DNA of 64,000 nt from Paenibacillus andongensis (GTDB lineage: Bacteria > Bacillota > Bacilli > Paenibacillales > NBRC-103111). This document shows, piece after piece, positions 17,688 through 26,289 of this stretch. Under the pieces are notes generated by a model, which worked only from the letters and a program-made list of their open reading frames with translations, did no database searches and had not been told where the DNA came from. The position numbers and the translations under genes are program-made. Numbering within the stretch: position 1 is the first letter of the stretch; every line of letters begins with the position of its first letter. Where the stretch lies: the NCBI RefSeq assembly GCF_025369935.1, contig NZ_CP104467.1, positions 6,703,001-6,767,000 on the forward strand, given 5' to 3'.

Positions 17688-18263
17688 TTGGCAAAATTGT
17701 ATTTCCGTTATGGCACAATGAACAGTGGTAAATCAATTGAAGTTTTACGAGTCGCTCACAATTATGAAGAACAAGGTAAGAAAGTACTGCTTCTCACGTC
17801 CGTGGTAGATGATCGTTTTGGGGTTGGCAAAGTTGTCTCCCGAATCGGCATGCAAAAGGTCGCTATCGTGGTAGACAAGGACTTGGATATGATTGCACTC
17901 GCGAGCACAGAACGCCCAAACTGCATTTTGGTTGACGAAGCGCAGTTTTTGAATAAAGAGCAGGTTGCTCAATTAATTGAAATTGTGGATGAATTGGATA
18001 TTCCCGTTATTGCTTATGGGCTCAGGGCTGATTTCATGGGGCAATTATTCGAAGGAAGCGATGCCTTATTAGCAGTAGCTGACACGATTGAGGAGATCAA
18101 AACCGTTTGCTGGTACTGCGACAAAAAAGCGATTATGAATATGCGCTGCAAAGACGGGGAACCCATCTTCCACGGCGAACAGATTCAAATTGGCGGTAAT
18201 GAAAGCTATGTGCCTGTGTGTCGTAAATGTTATGCATCTAAGCGGAAGTCATCACAAATTTAA
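17688..18263 (+). CDS. tdk: Thymidine kinase
   Basis: 191 residues, TTG start with GAGGGG 11 bases upstream. Type II (bacterial/cellular) thymidine kinase: the P-loop is GTMNSGKS (9-16) and the catalytic region is DEAQF (83-87, Glu84 as base). The lasso domain contains structural-zinc Cys pairs at 141/144 (CWYC) and 178/181 (CRKC). It phosphorylates thymidine to dTMP in the salvage pathway. Confidence 0.95.
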   Translation: MAKLYFRYGTMNSGKSIEVLRVAHNYEEQGKKVLLLTSVVDDRFGVGKVVSRIGMQKVAIVVDKDLDMIALASTERPNCILVDEAQFLNKEQVAQLIEIVDELDIPVIAYGLRADFMGQLFEGSDALLAVADTIEEIKTVCWYCDKKAIMNMRCKDGEPIFHGEQIQIGGNESYVPVCRKCYASKRKSSQI

Positions 18264-18320
18264 AGGCAATACCTATCTGTGGTCACAAAAGATATGTTTT
18301 TATTAAGAAAGGTGAGTTCC

Positions 18321-19502
18321 TTGCGAAAAAAACGGATTTTGCTCTTATCCGAGGGCTTCGGGAAAGGTCACACACAAGCGGCTCACGCGCTTTCAGTGGA
18401 GCTAAGACAAAGCTCATCTGACATTATCACACGCGTGATCGAACTTGGCGCTTTTTTGCATCCTACCTTAGCACCTTGGATCTTTTCGGCATACCGCCGC
18501 ACGGTTACATCACAACCCAAACTCTATGGTATGCTTTACCGTAATCAATATGAAAAGTCGCCTAACCGCGTTGCAGCGCTTATTCTGCATCGTATTTTCT
18601 ACTCCCAAACGAAAGCAATCATCAAGCAGCTAAAACCGGATATCATCGTTTGCACGCATCCTTTTCCGAGCATTATCGTCTCACGTCTCAAAAGAGCTGG
18701 ACTTGCTGTTCCGCTCTTCACCGTCATCACCGATTATGACGTTCATGGCACGTGGATTGATTCAGCAGTGGACAAATATCTGGTTTCTACACCATTGGTG
18801 AGAGAACGCATGATAGGCCGCGGTGTGCCGGAAACGCATGTTGAGGTCACAGGGATTCCTGTGCATCCTAATTTCCGTTTGGAACATAGCAAAGAGCAGA
18901 TTCGCCAAGAATTTGGTCTAAAAGCCATGCCCACTGTTATGGTTATGGGCGGCGGTTGGGGTGTATTTAAAAAGGAAGAAAAGGAAGAACTGCTGACATA
19001 TTTGGCAAGCTGGAGCAAGGATATTCAGCTTCTAATCTGCCTGGGGACGAATGAAAAGGCGCGTCAACAACTGCTCGAGGAAGATGTGTTCCGGCAGCCT
19101 AACGTACATCTGATCGGTTACACAAGCGAGATTAACAAGCTGATGGACATCTCCGATCTGCTCATTACGAAGCCGGGTGGGATGACCTGTACAGAAGCGA
19201 TGGCCAAAGGCATTCCGATGTTGTTCTACAGCCCCATTCCTGGTCAAGAAGAGAAGAACTGCGACTATTTTCAGGAACAGGGTTATGGTCAGAAAATTAT
19301 TTCGCTAGAGATGATAGATCACTGGTTCAAATTGCTGCTTGAACAGTATCCGGAACTAGTGAAACGTAGAATGGATATCCGTAACCATCGAAAATATACG
19401 GCGCAAGACTGCTCCGCGGCGATCATTCAATATTTAAAGTTATCGGAGAAGCGCCCCTATATGCAGGCATCAACAACAACACCGCTCATACAATGGTATT
19501 AA
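18321..19502 (+). CDS. Diacylglycerol glycosyltransferase-like protein (MGDG synthase/UgtP family, GT28)
   Basis: 393 residues from the TTG at 18321, which has AAAGGTGAG just upstream; a GTG at 18279 would add 14 residues without a good site. The N-terminal MGDG_synth motif is SEGFGKGHTQAAHAL. The C-terminal GT-B nucleotide-sugar region has MGGGWGVF and KPGGMTCTEAMAKGIPM. Such enzymes move glucose or galactose onto diacylglycerol to make membrane glycolipids, which also anchor lipoteichoic acid; an LTA-synthase-family gene lies at 59236. The stop codon lies inside the terminator hairpin. Confidence 0.85.
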   Translation: MRKKRILLLSEGFGKGHTQAAHALSVELRQSSSDIITRVIELGAFLHPTLAPWIFSAYRRTVTSQPKLYGMLYRNQYEKSPNRVAALILHRIFYSQTKAIIKQLKPDIIVCTHPFPSIIVSRLKRAGLAVPLFTVITDYDVHGTWIDSAVDKYLVSTPLVRERMIGRGVPETHVEVTGIPVHPNFRLEHSKEQIRQEFGLKAMPTVMVMGGGWGVFKKEEKEELLTYLASWSKDIQLLICLGTNEKARQQLLEEDVFRQPNVHLIGYTSEINKLMDISDLLITKPGGMTCTEAMAKGIPMLFYSPIPGQEEKNCDYFQEQGYGQKIISLEMIDHWFKLLLEQYPELVKRRMDIRNHRKYTAQDCSAAIIQYLKLSEKRPYMQASTTTPLIQWY

Positions 19503-19526
19503 CCATGTATAGGGCGGTGTTTTATT
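19478..19526 (+). terminator. Terminator overlapping the end of the glycosyltransferase gene
   Basis: The long stem AACACCGC...GCGGTGTT with internal ATACAATGG/CCATGTAT pairing is followed by TTTATTT. The hairpin begins inside the coding region, and the next gene starts right after it at 19528. Confidence 0.75.
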
Positions 19527-19527
19527 T

Positions 19528-20025
19528 ATGGATCCCCTTCACCGATTCGGTAAGCAGTTCATCTTCATTTATTTGCTTTTCTGGTTCGTTGGCAGCCTCT
19601 GGATGATGGCTGTGCTCGGCAGCGGCTCAGTTCAGGGTAAATGGCTAGGGATCGATGTAAATCTGTATCACGAGTATGCATGCTTTGGATTTGCTGGAGC
19701 TTTGGGCGGAGCGCTGTATGGACTGCGCATGTTTCATGAGCATTACCACGACCTCACCACACAGTGGATTTACTGGTATTTAATGCGCCCAGTCCTATGC
19801 TTCGGATCGGCGATTATCACCATCGTCTTATTCGAGAGCGGCATTCTGCTGCTGCAGGTCGGCGATTCGATGGCCGCACGTATCAGTGTGGCCTTTCTTA
19901 CCGGATATGGGTACGGGAAATTCATGGAGAAGATTCGTGCATTGACGAATACGTTTTTTAATGGAAACGGGAATGGGAGCAGCAGCGGAAGTGGAAATAA
20001 CGGCGGTGATCAGCCGAAGGCTTAA
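19528..20025 (+). CDS. Membrane protein of unknown function
   Basis: 165 residues, not recognised. About four hydrophobic segments (FIFIYLLFWFVGSLWMM, then a Gly/Ala-rich one, PVLCFGSAIITIVLF, and VAFLTGYGYGKF), then a low-complexity Asn/Gly/Ser tail from about residue 148. The ribosome binding site is weak because the start sits just behind a terminator hairpin, so its expression may depend on read-through or on a promoter inside the upstream gene. Confidence 0.65.
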   Translation: MDPLHRFGKQFIFIYLLFWFVGSLWMMAVLGSGSVQGKWLGIDVNLYHEYACFGFAGALGGALYGLRMFHEHYHDLTTQWIYWYLMRPVLCFGSAIITIVLFESGILLLQVGDSMAARISVAFLTGYGYGKFMEKIRALTNTFFNGNGNGSSSGSGNNGGDQPKA

Positions 20026-20035
20026 TAAGATGACG

Positions 20036-20074
20036 CAAAAAGACATGTTGCCTCCGCAACATGTCTTTTTTTGC
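20036..20074 (+). terminator. Strong terminator
   Basis: An 11-bp perfect stem AGACATGTTGC/GCAACATGTCT with a CTCC loop and a run of eight T residues. Confidence 0.92.
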
Positions 20075-20177
20075 TCAAAATCACCATAAAAGCTGAATCG
20101 TTCCAATTTTATATTGAATTGGATTGGGTTAATTGGAGATTATAATTTTGTCACCTACTTGTATAAAGGAGAACACC

Positions 20178-20909
20178 ATGAGAATATTCTTGATTTTGTG
20201 TAGTTGTCTATTTTTGATGCAGCCTGCTGTTAATGCTAGTTCTGCTCCTAAGAAAGATCGAGCTTATTACGAGACACGCGGAGAAATCGTTTGGGAAGTA
20301 AACACCGATGAAAAAGTCATTGCACTAACATTCGACGATGGTCCTCACCCTGAGTACACAGCTCAAATCCTGGAACTGCTCAAACAATACGAGGCTAAAG
20401 CCACTTTTTTCGTTGTTGGTAATAAAGTAAAACTTTATCCTGACGTTCTAAATCAAACTATACGAGAGGGCCATGAGATAGCTAATCATACCTATAGCCA
20501 CGCTTATCTAAGCAAAAAAAACAACATGAAAAAAGAAATTAATCAAACAGAGGAACTTATCCATGACACAACAGGAAAGCGGTGCCTATTATTTCGCCCA
20601 CCTGGCGGTTTTTATAACGAGCGGCTTGTAGCTACTGTCCGAGCAGAAGGCTATAAGATGATTATGTGGAGTTGGCAATTGGATACAAAGGATTGGAGTA
20701 CACCAGGGGTCAACAAAATTGTAGATCGCGTATTAAAGAATGCGAAGAACGGAAATATTGTGTTATTTCATGACTATATTGAAGGTCCTACACAGACCAT
20801 AGCAGCCTTGAAGATCATTTTGCCAGAATTAAAAAATAGGGGTTATCAGTTAGTTACCGTTTCACAACTACTAAACTATAACAAAGCTCTCCCAGCAAAA
20901 ATTCATTAG
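20178..20909 (+). CDS. Secreted polysaccharide deacetylase (NodB/CE4 family)
   Basis: 243 residues from the ATG at 20178, with AAAGGAG in front. An upstream in-frame start at 20133 would put 15 odd residues before the signal peptide. The signal peptide is about residues 1-21. All five CE4 motifs are present: TFDDGPH (catalytic Asp and metal Asp), NHTYSH (metal His pair), RPPGGFYN, DTKDW and LFHD. The family removes acetyl groups from peptidoglycan or chitin-type sugars at the cell surface. The next gene encodes a related but altered protein. Confidence 0.92.
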   Translation: MRIFLILCSCLFLMQPAVNASSAPKKDRAYYETRGEIVWEVNTDEKVIALTFDDGPHPEYTAQILELLKQYEAKATFFVVGNKVKLYPDVLNQTIREGHEIANHTYSHAYLSKKNNMKKEINQTEELIHDTTGKRCLLFRPPGGFYNERLVATVRAEGYKMIMWSWQLDTKDWSTPGVNKIVDRVLKNAKNGNIVLFHDYIEGPTQTIAALKIILPELKNRGYQLVTVSQLLNYNKALPAKIH

Positions 20910-20957
20910 ACATTGAGTGTTCTAACTAAAAAGAAAGTTGAAATGGAGTGCTTTGCG

Positions 20958-21884
20958 ATGGCATATTTTAAGCTGCGTTATTGTTTGATACTTTGTGCCC
21001 TGCCTGTTTTGTTCGGATTCACGGCATCCGCTGGCGACTCCGTCATGACCGAGATCATGAATGAAGCTCCGAAGAAGCGAATATTACCTATTTCCGCCAG
21101 AATAGATCGTGTTGAGGGCGCTATCCCTGGTTACAATGGTCTGGAAGTCGATATTCAAAAGACATACGAAATGAACAAGAATAATCTTGGCGGCAGATCT
21201 ATTCATTATGTTTATAAGGAAATACCTCCTGAGATTCATCTTAATCAGTTGGGAGCAGCCCCTATTTATCGCGGCAACCCTCAAAAACCTATGGTTTCGT
21301 TCATGATTAATGTTGCCTGGGGAAATGAGTATCTCCCTCTGATTCTCGATACATTGGATAAGCATCAGGTGAAAACAACTTTCTTCCTGGACGGATCTTG
21401 GCTTAAAAAGAATCTGACCACGGCCAAACAAATCCTAAGCCGCGGCCATGAATTATCCAATCATGCTTATTCTCATAAAAGCATGAGTCAATTAAGCAAT
21501 AGCCAAGCTTACCAAGAAATCTCGAAAACCGAGAAACTGCTCTCTCAAGAACTGCAAGTAAAAAATCGATGGTTTGCTCCGCCGTCGGGTGATTTCGATA
21601 AAGAGACGGTTGAAGTTGCTCATAGTATGAAGCTGAATACGGTGCTGTGGACGTTAGATACGATAGATTGGAGAAATCCAAGCCCGCAATCCATTGTTCA
21701 AAAAATACATACAAAAGTGGATAAAGGATTCTTAATCCTCATGCATCCTACTCGATCAGCAAGTAAAGCCTTGGACGGCATGATTACCGCTGCCAAGAAT
21801 AAAGGATTGCATGTAGGGACTGTAAGTGATGTATTATCTACAAATCGGGTTCCCGTTGGTGAGCAGTACTTTGGGACCGAATGA
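20958..21884 (+). CDS. Polysaccharide deacetylase-like protein of the YlxY type, altered motif 1
   Basis: 308 residues from the ATG at 20958 (GGAG nine bases upstream), with a signal peptide at about 1-25. The NodB fold is recognisable: NHAYSH metal motif, APPSGDFD, DTIDW and a degenerate LMHP. Motif 1, however, reads MINVAWGNEYLP instead of TFDDG, so the catalytic Asp pair is missing, and LMHP lacks the Asp of LxHD. This matches YlxY-type proteins of Bacillales, whose activity is uncertain. It may have a non-catalytic or sporulation-related role. Confidence 0.8.
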   Translation: MAYFKLRYCLILCALPVLFGFTASAGDSVMTEIMNEAPKKRILPISARIDRVEGAIPGYNGLEVDIQKTYEMNKNNLGGRSIHYVYKEIPPEIHLNQLGAAPIYRGNPQKPMVSFMINVAWGNEYLPLILDTLDKHQVKTTFFLDGSWLKKNLTTAKQILSRGHELSNHAYSHKSMSQLSNSQAYQEISKTEKLLSQELQVKNRWFAPPSGDFDKETVEVAHSMKLNTVLWTLDTIDWRNPSPQSIVQKIHTKVDKGFLILMHPTRSASKALDGMITAAKNKGLHVGTVSDVLSTNRVPVGEQYFGTE

Positions 21885-21904
21885 CAAGAAAGGCTTTGGT
21901 GGTG

Positions 21905-22735
21905 TTACAGAACACGCTTAGCCTGGACAAAGCGCTCTTTCCAAGAACCATTCAGTTCAGATATCGTGACTCCAATACCCGGGCGGAAGGTATGCAGCAT
22001 AAGGCCGTTACCTAAGAACACTGCAACATGTCCGATACGGTCGATGCCGCTTTTATTTTTTCTTTTGGGCGTGGTGAAAAACACGAGATCACCCTCACGT
22101 AGTTGATCGATAGTTACCTCTGTACCAAGTTGACTCTGCTGCCTTGAATCTCGCGGCAGCGACACCCCTTGACTGATAAAGATGTATTTCAAGAAGGATG
22201 AACAGTCGAAAGAGTCGGTTTGGTCCGACTTGGCTCCATATACATAGGGGGTTCCAAGGAAGTCAAATCCTTTCACAATGAGATGGTCGGCTTTGCGTTT
22301 CCAACTTGGCTCCTTTTGATCCGAATGGGCAAGCTGTTCAAAATGTGCGACGACTTTAGCTATTTCGGCAGCGGATACCTTTACATTCTTCGCATTTGGG
22401 ACTGGCTCATCTCCATCCCAAGTCTGATCTTGTGTGAGAACGCTCTCATTCTCCTTCACGGAAGGCGCGCTGTTATCAGGAGTTGACCTTTGCTCCGACT
22501 TTCTCACTTCAGCCTTTGGTTTCGCTGAAGGTTCCGCCACTTTGGTAGCCGTATCTTTATAGGTAGTGGCATCCTGTCCTGATAACTGAATAGGAGGAGC
22601 TGCTACCCATTTATTGGCGTGAGCATTCGAGAATGCAGCCGATAATTCCATGTTTTCAGGGTTTTTAATGGTAAAACCGATTAGTACCAGAAAAGCAATG
22701 ACTAGAGCGGCTATCGCATATTTTTTGGCAAGCAT
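21905..22735 (-). CDS. NlpC/P60-family cell-wall endopeptidase, membrane-anchored
   Basis: 276 residues. The N-terminal membrane helix (about 7-24) has no lipobox. A long Lys/Ser/Pro-rich linker to about residue 150 leads to a C-terminal NlpC/P60 domain with the catalytic Cys in DSFDCSSF, the His in IGHVAVFLG and a third polar residue in LHTF. The family cleaves D-gamma-glutamyl-meso-diaminopimelate or related bonds in peptidoglycan. GAGGAG precedes the ATG at 22735. It is convergent with the deacetylase pair. Confidence 0.9.
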   Translation of the reverse strand: MLAKKYAIAALVIAFLVLIGFTIKNPENMELSAAFSNAHANKWVAAPPIQLSGQDATTYKDTATKVAEPSAKPKAEVRKSEQRSTPDNSAPSVKENESVLTQDQTWDGDEPVPNAKNVKVSAAEIAKVVAHFEQLAHSDQKEPSWKRKADHLIVKGFDFLGTPYVYGAKSDQTDSFDCSSFLKYIFISQGVSLPRDSRQQSQLGTEVTIDQLREGDLVFFTTPKRKNKSGIDRIGHVAVFLGNGLMLHTFRPGIGVTISELNGSWKERFVQAKRVL

Positions 22736-22836
22736 CTATGGTCTCCTCTTGATCAGCAAGTTTACCTATAACATTCTGAGGCAGACGACAAGGTTAGGGG
22801 GTATAGTGGTTGGAATTTCATGGAAAATTAAACAGT

Positions 22837-22884
22837 GAAGAAGCCTTTCCGTCAGCAGATCTCATCTCCCGGAAAGGCTTCTTC
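22837..22884 (-). terminator. Terminator of the YCF48-like lipoprotein gene
   Basis: A 15-bp perfect stem (GAAGAAGCCTTTCCG with CGGAAAGGCTTCTTC) two bases past the stop. The tail is only moderately T-rich. Confidence 0.65.
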
Positions 22885-22885
22885 G

Positions 22886-24085
22886 TCATTTCGGTGAATC
22901 AAACGTATGCACCTTGTTCCAACTGATACCACCGCTAGCCGTAGTATACATCACGCTTGGCTGCTCATTGTCATTCGTGATGAGCCAGCCTTGATTTGCA
23001 TCTGCCATAGCCAGCAGCAGCTCACCAAAGCCTGTGAACAACTCCTTGCCGTTCACCCAGGTCTTGCCGCCGTCCTTCGTCCACCCGACGGAGTTCGGCT
23101 TGTCGCAGCTCGGGCACTGCCCGCCCATATAAGCAACGTCTGGACTCACAACGTAGAGAGGACCGGGCTTCGCGCCCGTGTTCTTCGGTCCCGTGGTCTC
23201 ACCCGCAGGGAAACCAGGGGCTGGTCCGCCTCCGGCGGTGCTGTTTGCGAGAACCGTCAGCCAGTTCTTCCCGCCGTCTTTCGTGTGGAACAACGAATAC
23301 GAGGTTTGGGTCATCCCGGATTCGCCAATTAACTCAACCCATGCATCGTTTACACCCGCAGAACGAATAACGACACCCGTTAGGGAAGCTGCTGTTTTAC
23401 GTGACATCACTTTATTCCATGTCTTGCCGCCATCCTGTGTTCGCTGGACTTCTATAGTATCCTTGACTTGTCTTACAGCCCATCCATTATTTGCATCATG
23501 GAAATAGGTGTCCCCCTTTGTTCCCTCAGGTACTGGCAAGGAAGTCCATTTCACTCCTCCATCCACGGTGTGTGCATTTCCGCTAAAGGCTTCCGTCTTC
23601 GATACAAAATGAAGAAACGCCTGATTCGGTACTTTACCTACGGATGTCCAGTGCTGGCCTCCATCCTTCGTACTAAGCAGTTTACCTTCATCACCGACTG
23701 CTGCCCACGCATCTTGATTATTCAGAGCGAACAACTGCTTAATGTCGCCTGTCCCCTCATATTGAACCTTCCATTTCACGCCGCCATCATCCGTCCGTGC
23801 GATCCAACCTTTGCCGCCGATCCAGCCGGATTTGGCATCAGCCAGCCTTACCGCTGTTACCCCGTTCATAGATACCTTCGATAGTGTTTCATTACCTTTA
23901 TTGGGAACAGCGGTGGAACCAGGGGCTGGCGTCTCAGCCGCAGCTGTCGGTTGTGGCGCGATCGTTGCACTAGGTGTCGGTGAATTTGAAGCATTCACTG
24001 TTCCGCTTGCTGTTCCGGAAGATTTACACCCTGTAAGAGCGAATAATGTTATTGCCAAAAGCGTGATCGTTTTTCTCAACATCAT
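22886..24085 (-). CDS. Lipoprotein with YCF48/BNR-type beta-propeller
   Basis: About 399 residues. Three consecutive ATG codons (24088, 24085, 24082) follow AGGAAGGGAG; the middle or last fits the spacing best. The signal sequence ends in a lipobox (FALTGC). A Ser/Thr/Pro-rich linker is followed by repeated strands of the form W-x-A-R-T-D-D-G-G-V-K-W and STKDGGQHW, the signature of YCF48/BNR propellers. These domains are protein-interaction platforms (in cyanobacteria, photosystem assembly), and no enzyme function is implied. Ligand unknown. Confidence 0.8.
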   Translation of the reverse strand: MMLRKTITLLAITLFALTGCKSSGTASGTVNASNSPTPSATIAPQPTAAAETPAPGSTAVPNKGNETLSKVSMNGVTAVRLADAKSGWIGGKGWIARTDDGGVKWKVQYEGTGDIKQLFALNNQDAWAAVGDEGKLLSTKDGGQHWTSVGKVPNQAFLHFVSKTEAFSGNAHTVDGGVKWTSLPVPEGTKGDTYFHDANNGWAVRQVKDTIEVQRTQDGGKTWNKVMSRKTAASLTGVVIRSAGVNDAWVELIGESGMTQTSYSLFHTKDGGKNWLTVLANSTAGGGPAPGFPAGETTGPKNTGAKPGPLYVVSPDVAYMGGQCPSCDKPNSVGWTKDGGKTWVNGKELFTGFGELLLAMADANQGWLITNDNEQPSVMYTTASGGISWNKVHTFDSPK

Positions 24086-24358
24086 CATAACTCCCTTCCT
24101 TTCTAATCCTTCTTCGTTCAACCTTTTAGACGTAACTTTCATTGAAAAAGTTGAGCCCCTAAACATATTTCTGATTGGCAGATTTAGTATGTCCCATAGC
24201 ATATAGTGCTTATGTTGGCAGCACTTAAGTAACACTTAAGCTACACGAATGACCGATATCCCTTTCCAGCAAAATAATAAATTAGGCATGACTCATCCCA
24301 TTGACGAATACAATCGAATCAAGGAGGGGGACATTGTTACGGAAAGGAAGAGGATCGG

Positions 24359-25369
24359 TTGAAATTCATCTGGGGTAAAAAAGAACTCACCTTAATGATC
24401 ATTCCGGGCGCCAACCACCGAACCGTAAGATTCAAGCTTCCGCACAGCAGTCTGTATATTGTGCCGAGCTTGATCCTGCTCGTGTTGATTGGATTTTTTG
24501 TCACGATTTACTTAATGAATATCTACTCCCATCAAACGAGAACCAACATGCAGCAAACGTTCGATGGACAAGAACGCCAACTGGTTAATCAAATTACACT
24601 TAAAAATAGCGAACTGGAACAGCTTCAAACCAATTTGATTGACTTATCCCAGCAAGCGAATGAATTTAAGGTGAAGTTAGAAGAAATTAAGAAATTGGAT
24701 CATGTTATTCAGTTAATGAGCCAGACAGAAGGAACAAACCGGACAAGCAAAAAGATTTCTATGGAGAGTACAGAATCTCCGAGTGGCGTAAGCTCTGACA
24801 TGGGTGGCAGCGAGGTCCCTGTTACTTCGCAGGAAGTAACTTCTTTGGTCAGCAGCACCAAACAAGGACTAACTTCATTAGTTGGTGATATTAACGCCCT
24901 TCTTGTGAATTTGAGCGAATCCGAAGCCAGGTTGGAAGAAGCCGAGCGTCTACGCAGCATTACGCCGACACTTTGGCCAACGGTGACCCACCTTATTACA
25001 TCAGGGTTCGGTATACGAAGAGATCCTTTTACGCTTAAACCGACCATGCATGCTGGGATTGACCTCGATGGTGAGATCAATGACCCCGTATATGCTACTG
25101 CTGCAGGTAAAGTCGTAGAAGCGAGCTTTGACAACGAGCATGGTAATCATATTATTATCGATCATTCTCGAGGGTTACAAACGGAGTACATGCATCTGAA
25201 TAAAATCCTCGTCAAACGCGGAGAATCAGTAACGAAAGGTCAAAAGATCGGCCTACTCGGCTCCACAGGACGAAGCACGGGCTCCCATCTGCATTATGAA
25301 GTTCATAAGAACGGCGTCCAGATTGACCCCTTCCCTTATCTCATTACCAATAGAAAGGATGAACCCTAA
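24359..25369 (+). CDS. Membrane-anchored M23 metallopeptidase, copy 2
   Basis: 336 residues with TTG start, supported by alignment with copy 1 at 1913. Same architecture: short basic cytoplasmic start, one membrane helix (about 31-52), coiled coil (about 60-122), Ser-rich linker, LytM domain. Catalytic motifs MHAGIDLD, YMHL and SHLHYE are complete. The stop codon overlaps the start of the following bactofilin gene (TAATG), tighter than in copy 1. Divergence in the linker suggests an old duplication. Confidence 0.9.
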   Translation: MKFIWGKKELTLMIIPGANHRTVRFKLPHSSLYIVPSLILLVLIGFFVTIYLMNIYSHQTRTNMQQTFDGQERQLVNQITLKNSELEQLQTNLIDLSQQANEFKVKLEEIKKLDHVIQLMSQTEGTNRTSKKISMESTESPSGVSSDMGGSEVPVTSQEVTSLVSSTKQGLTSLVGDINALLVNLSESEARLEEAERLRSITPTLWPTVTHLITSGFGIRRDPFTLKPTMHAGIDLDGEINDPVYATAAGKVVEASFDNEHGNHIIIDHSRGLQTEYMHLNKILVKRGESVTKGQKIGLLGSTGRSTGSHLHYEVHKNGVQIDPFPYLITNRKDEP

Positions 25370-25815
25370 TGCTTGGGAGCTCAAAGACGAAGCCAATTGA
25401 TGCGAAAACAACCGACACATTGATCGGGGCCAGTACAATTTGCGAGGGTAAAATTATGTCCGAAGCCAGCCTTCGCATTGAAGGCCAGATGAACGGCGAC
25501 ATTGAGTGTGCAGGCGACATCACCATTGGTGAGAACGCGGTCGTACAGTCCAACATCCAGGCACGCGATGTCATCGTTGCCGGCAAAGTGAAAGGCAATA
25601 TTCAGACCAAAGGCAAGCTCATCGTGACCAGCTCCGGCGTGCTGGTTGGCAATATCGATGTCCGCTCCTTCATTATTCAGGAAGGCGGCATTTTTCAAGG
25701 AAGTAGTGCGATGAACCTCGCAGCTGTGAATGAAAAAGGAAATGGCAAAGTCATCGATGCCAAAGCACATAAACAGCAGAAGAATGAGCAGCAGGCTGCT
25801 TCTGGCGGGAACTGA
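25369..25815 (+). CDS. Bactofilin, copy 2
   Basis: 148 residues. The beta-helical bactofilin core (about 12-108) is clearly paralogous to the protein at 2950: TTDTLIGASTICEGKIMSE here against TTDTLIGEGTTFEGRIKSE there. The C-terminal tail is Lys/Gln-rich. Translation is coupled to the M23 gene through the TAATG overlap, which supports a joint function in cell-wall remodelling. Confidence 0.9.
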   Translation: MLGSSKTKPIDAKTTDTLIGASTICEGKIMSEASLRIEGQMNGDIECAGDITIGENAVVQSNIQARDVIVAGKVKGNIQTKGKLIVTSSGVLVGNIDVRSFIIQEGGIFQGSSAMNLAAVNEKGNGKVIDAKAHKQQKNEQQAASGGN

Positions 25816-25837
25816 GTCATTGGAAGTAAGCAAAATA

Positions 25838-25890
25838 GAGACTGCCTATGATCTGGCCTTTTTGGCCAGGTTGTGGGTAGTCTTTATTTT
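25838..25890 (+). terminator. Terminator after bactofilin copy 2
   Basis: A long imperfect hairpin: AGACTGCC...GGGTAGTCT outside and CTGGCC-TTTTT-GGCCAG inside, followed by TTATTTTG. Confidence 0.65.
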
Positions 25891-26062
25891 GTTCTGTGCA
25901 ATGACGCCATACCTCCTCTCGCTCCTAAAACGGCAAAAGTGGAGTCTGTGGAGCTCTTTGACATCCGCGAAGCCTCGAACTTTACAAAACCTGCATAGCC
26001 TACAGGCTTTACGAATGATTTCCCTCTCTGACAAGCTTCGAGGTAGTCTTATTTTGTCCCCT
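25846..26062 (-). pseudogene. Possible decayed tail copy of the neighbouring nuclease/HTH gene
   Basis: Read leftward, this stretch encodes SEREIIRKACRL, close to SEREIVRLACRL of the intact gene at 26290-26958. The DNA match covers about 45 bases (around 25995-26040 against 26460-26505). Beyond it the similarity is lost. It may be the remnant of a tandem duplication. Confidence 0.35.
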
Positions 26063-26107
26063 TATTGATTTTATTCGTCAGGCGAATAGAAGCTGCAGCT
26101 AACAAAG

Positions 26108-26286
26108 CCTGCATAAGTGCAGACTTTTCAATCGAATCCGATTATTAGTAAGGAATCCCTGCAAATATACAGTAATATTGCAACACTTCTGCTTGAACTT
26201 GAGAAGTAGCCGCGAAAAAGTGTATTTTTGCAGGGATTGTATCTACCAAGCTAAATAAGAGGTAAAAAGGATGTATAATCGCATCC
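26108..26286 (+). repeat. Four-palindrome array, CCTGCA/TGTA type
   Basis: Four units with starts near 26108 (CCTGCATAAGTGCAGA), 26158 (CCTGCAAATATACAGT), 26219 (AGTGTATTTTTGCAGG) and 26269 (GGATGTATAATCGCATCC), about 50, 61 and 50 bases apart. Units 2 and 3 also form a long inverted repeat, TCCCTGCAAATATACA (26156-26171) with TGTATTTTTGCAGGGA (26221-26236, one mismatch), enclosing ACTTCT/AGAAGT. The last unit ends three bases before the stop codon of the nuclease gene. Confidence 0.75.
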
Positions 26287-26289
26287 ATT

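Noticed and set aside
25730..26068. 112-residue rightward frame over the bactofilin end
   Set aside because: It overlaps the end of bactofilin copy 2 in another frame and runs through the terminator hairpin; no ribosome binding site.
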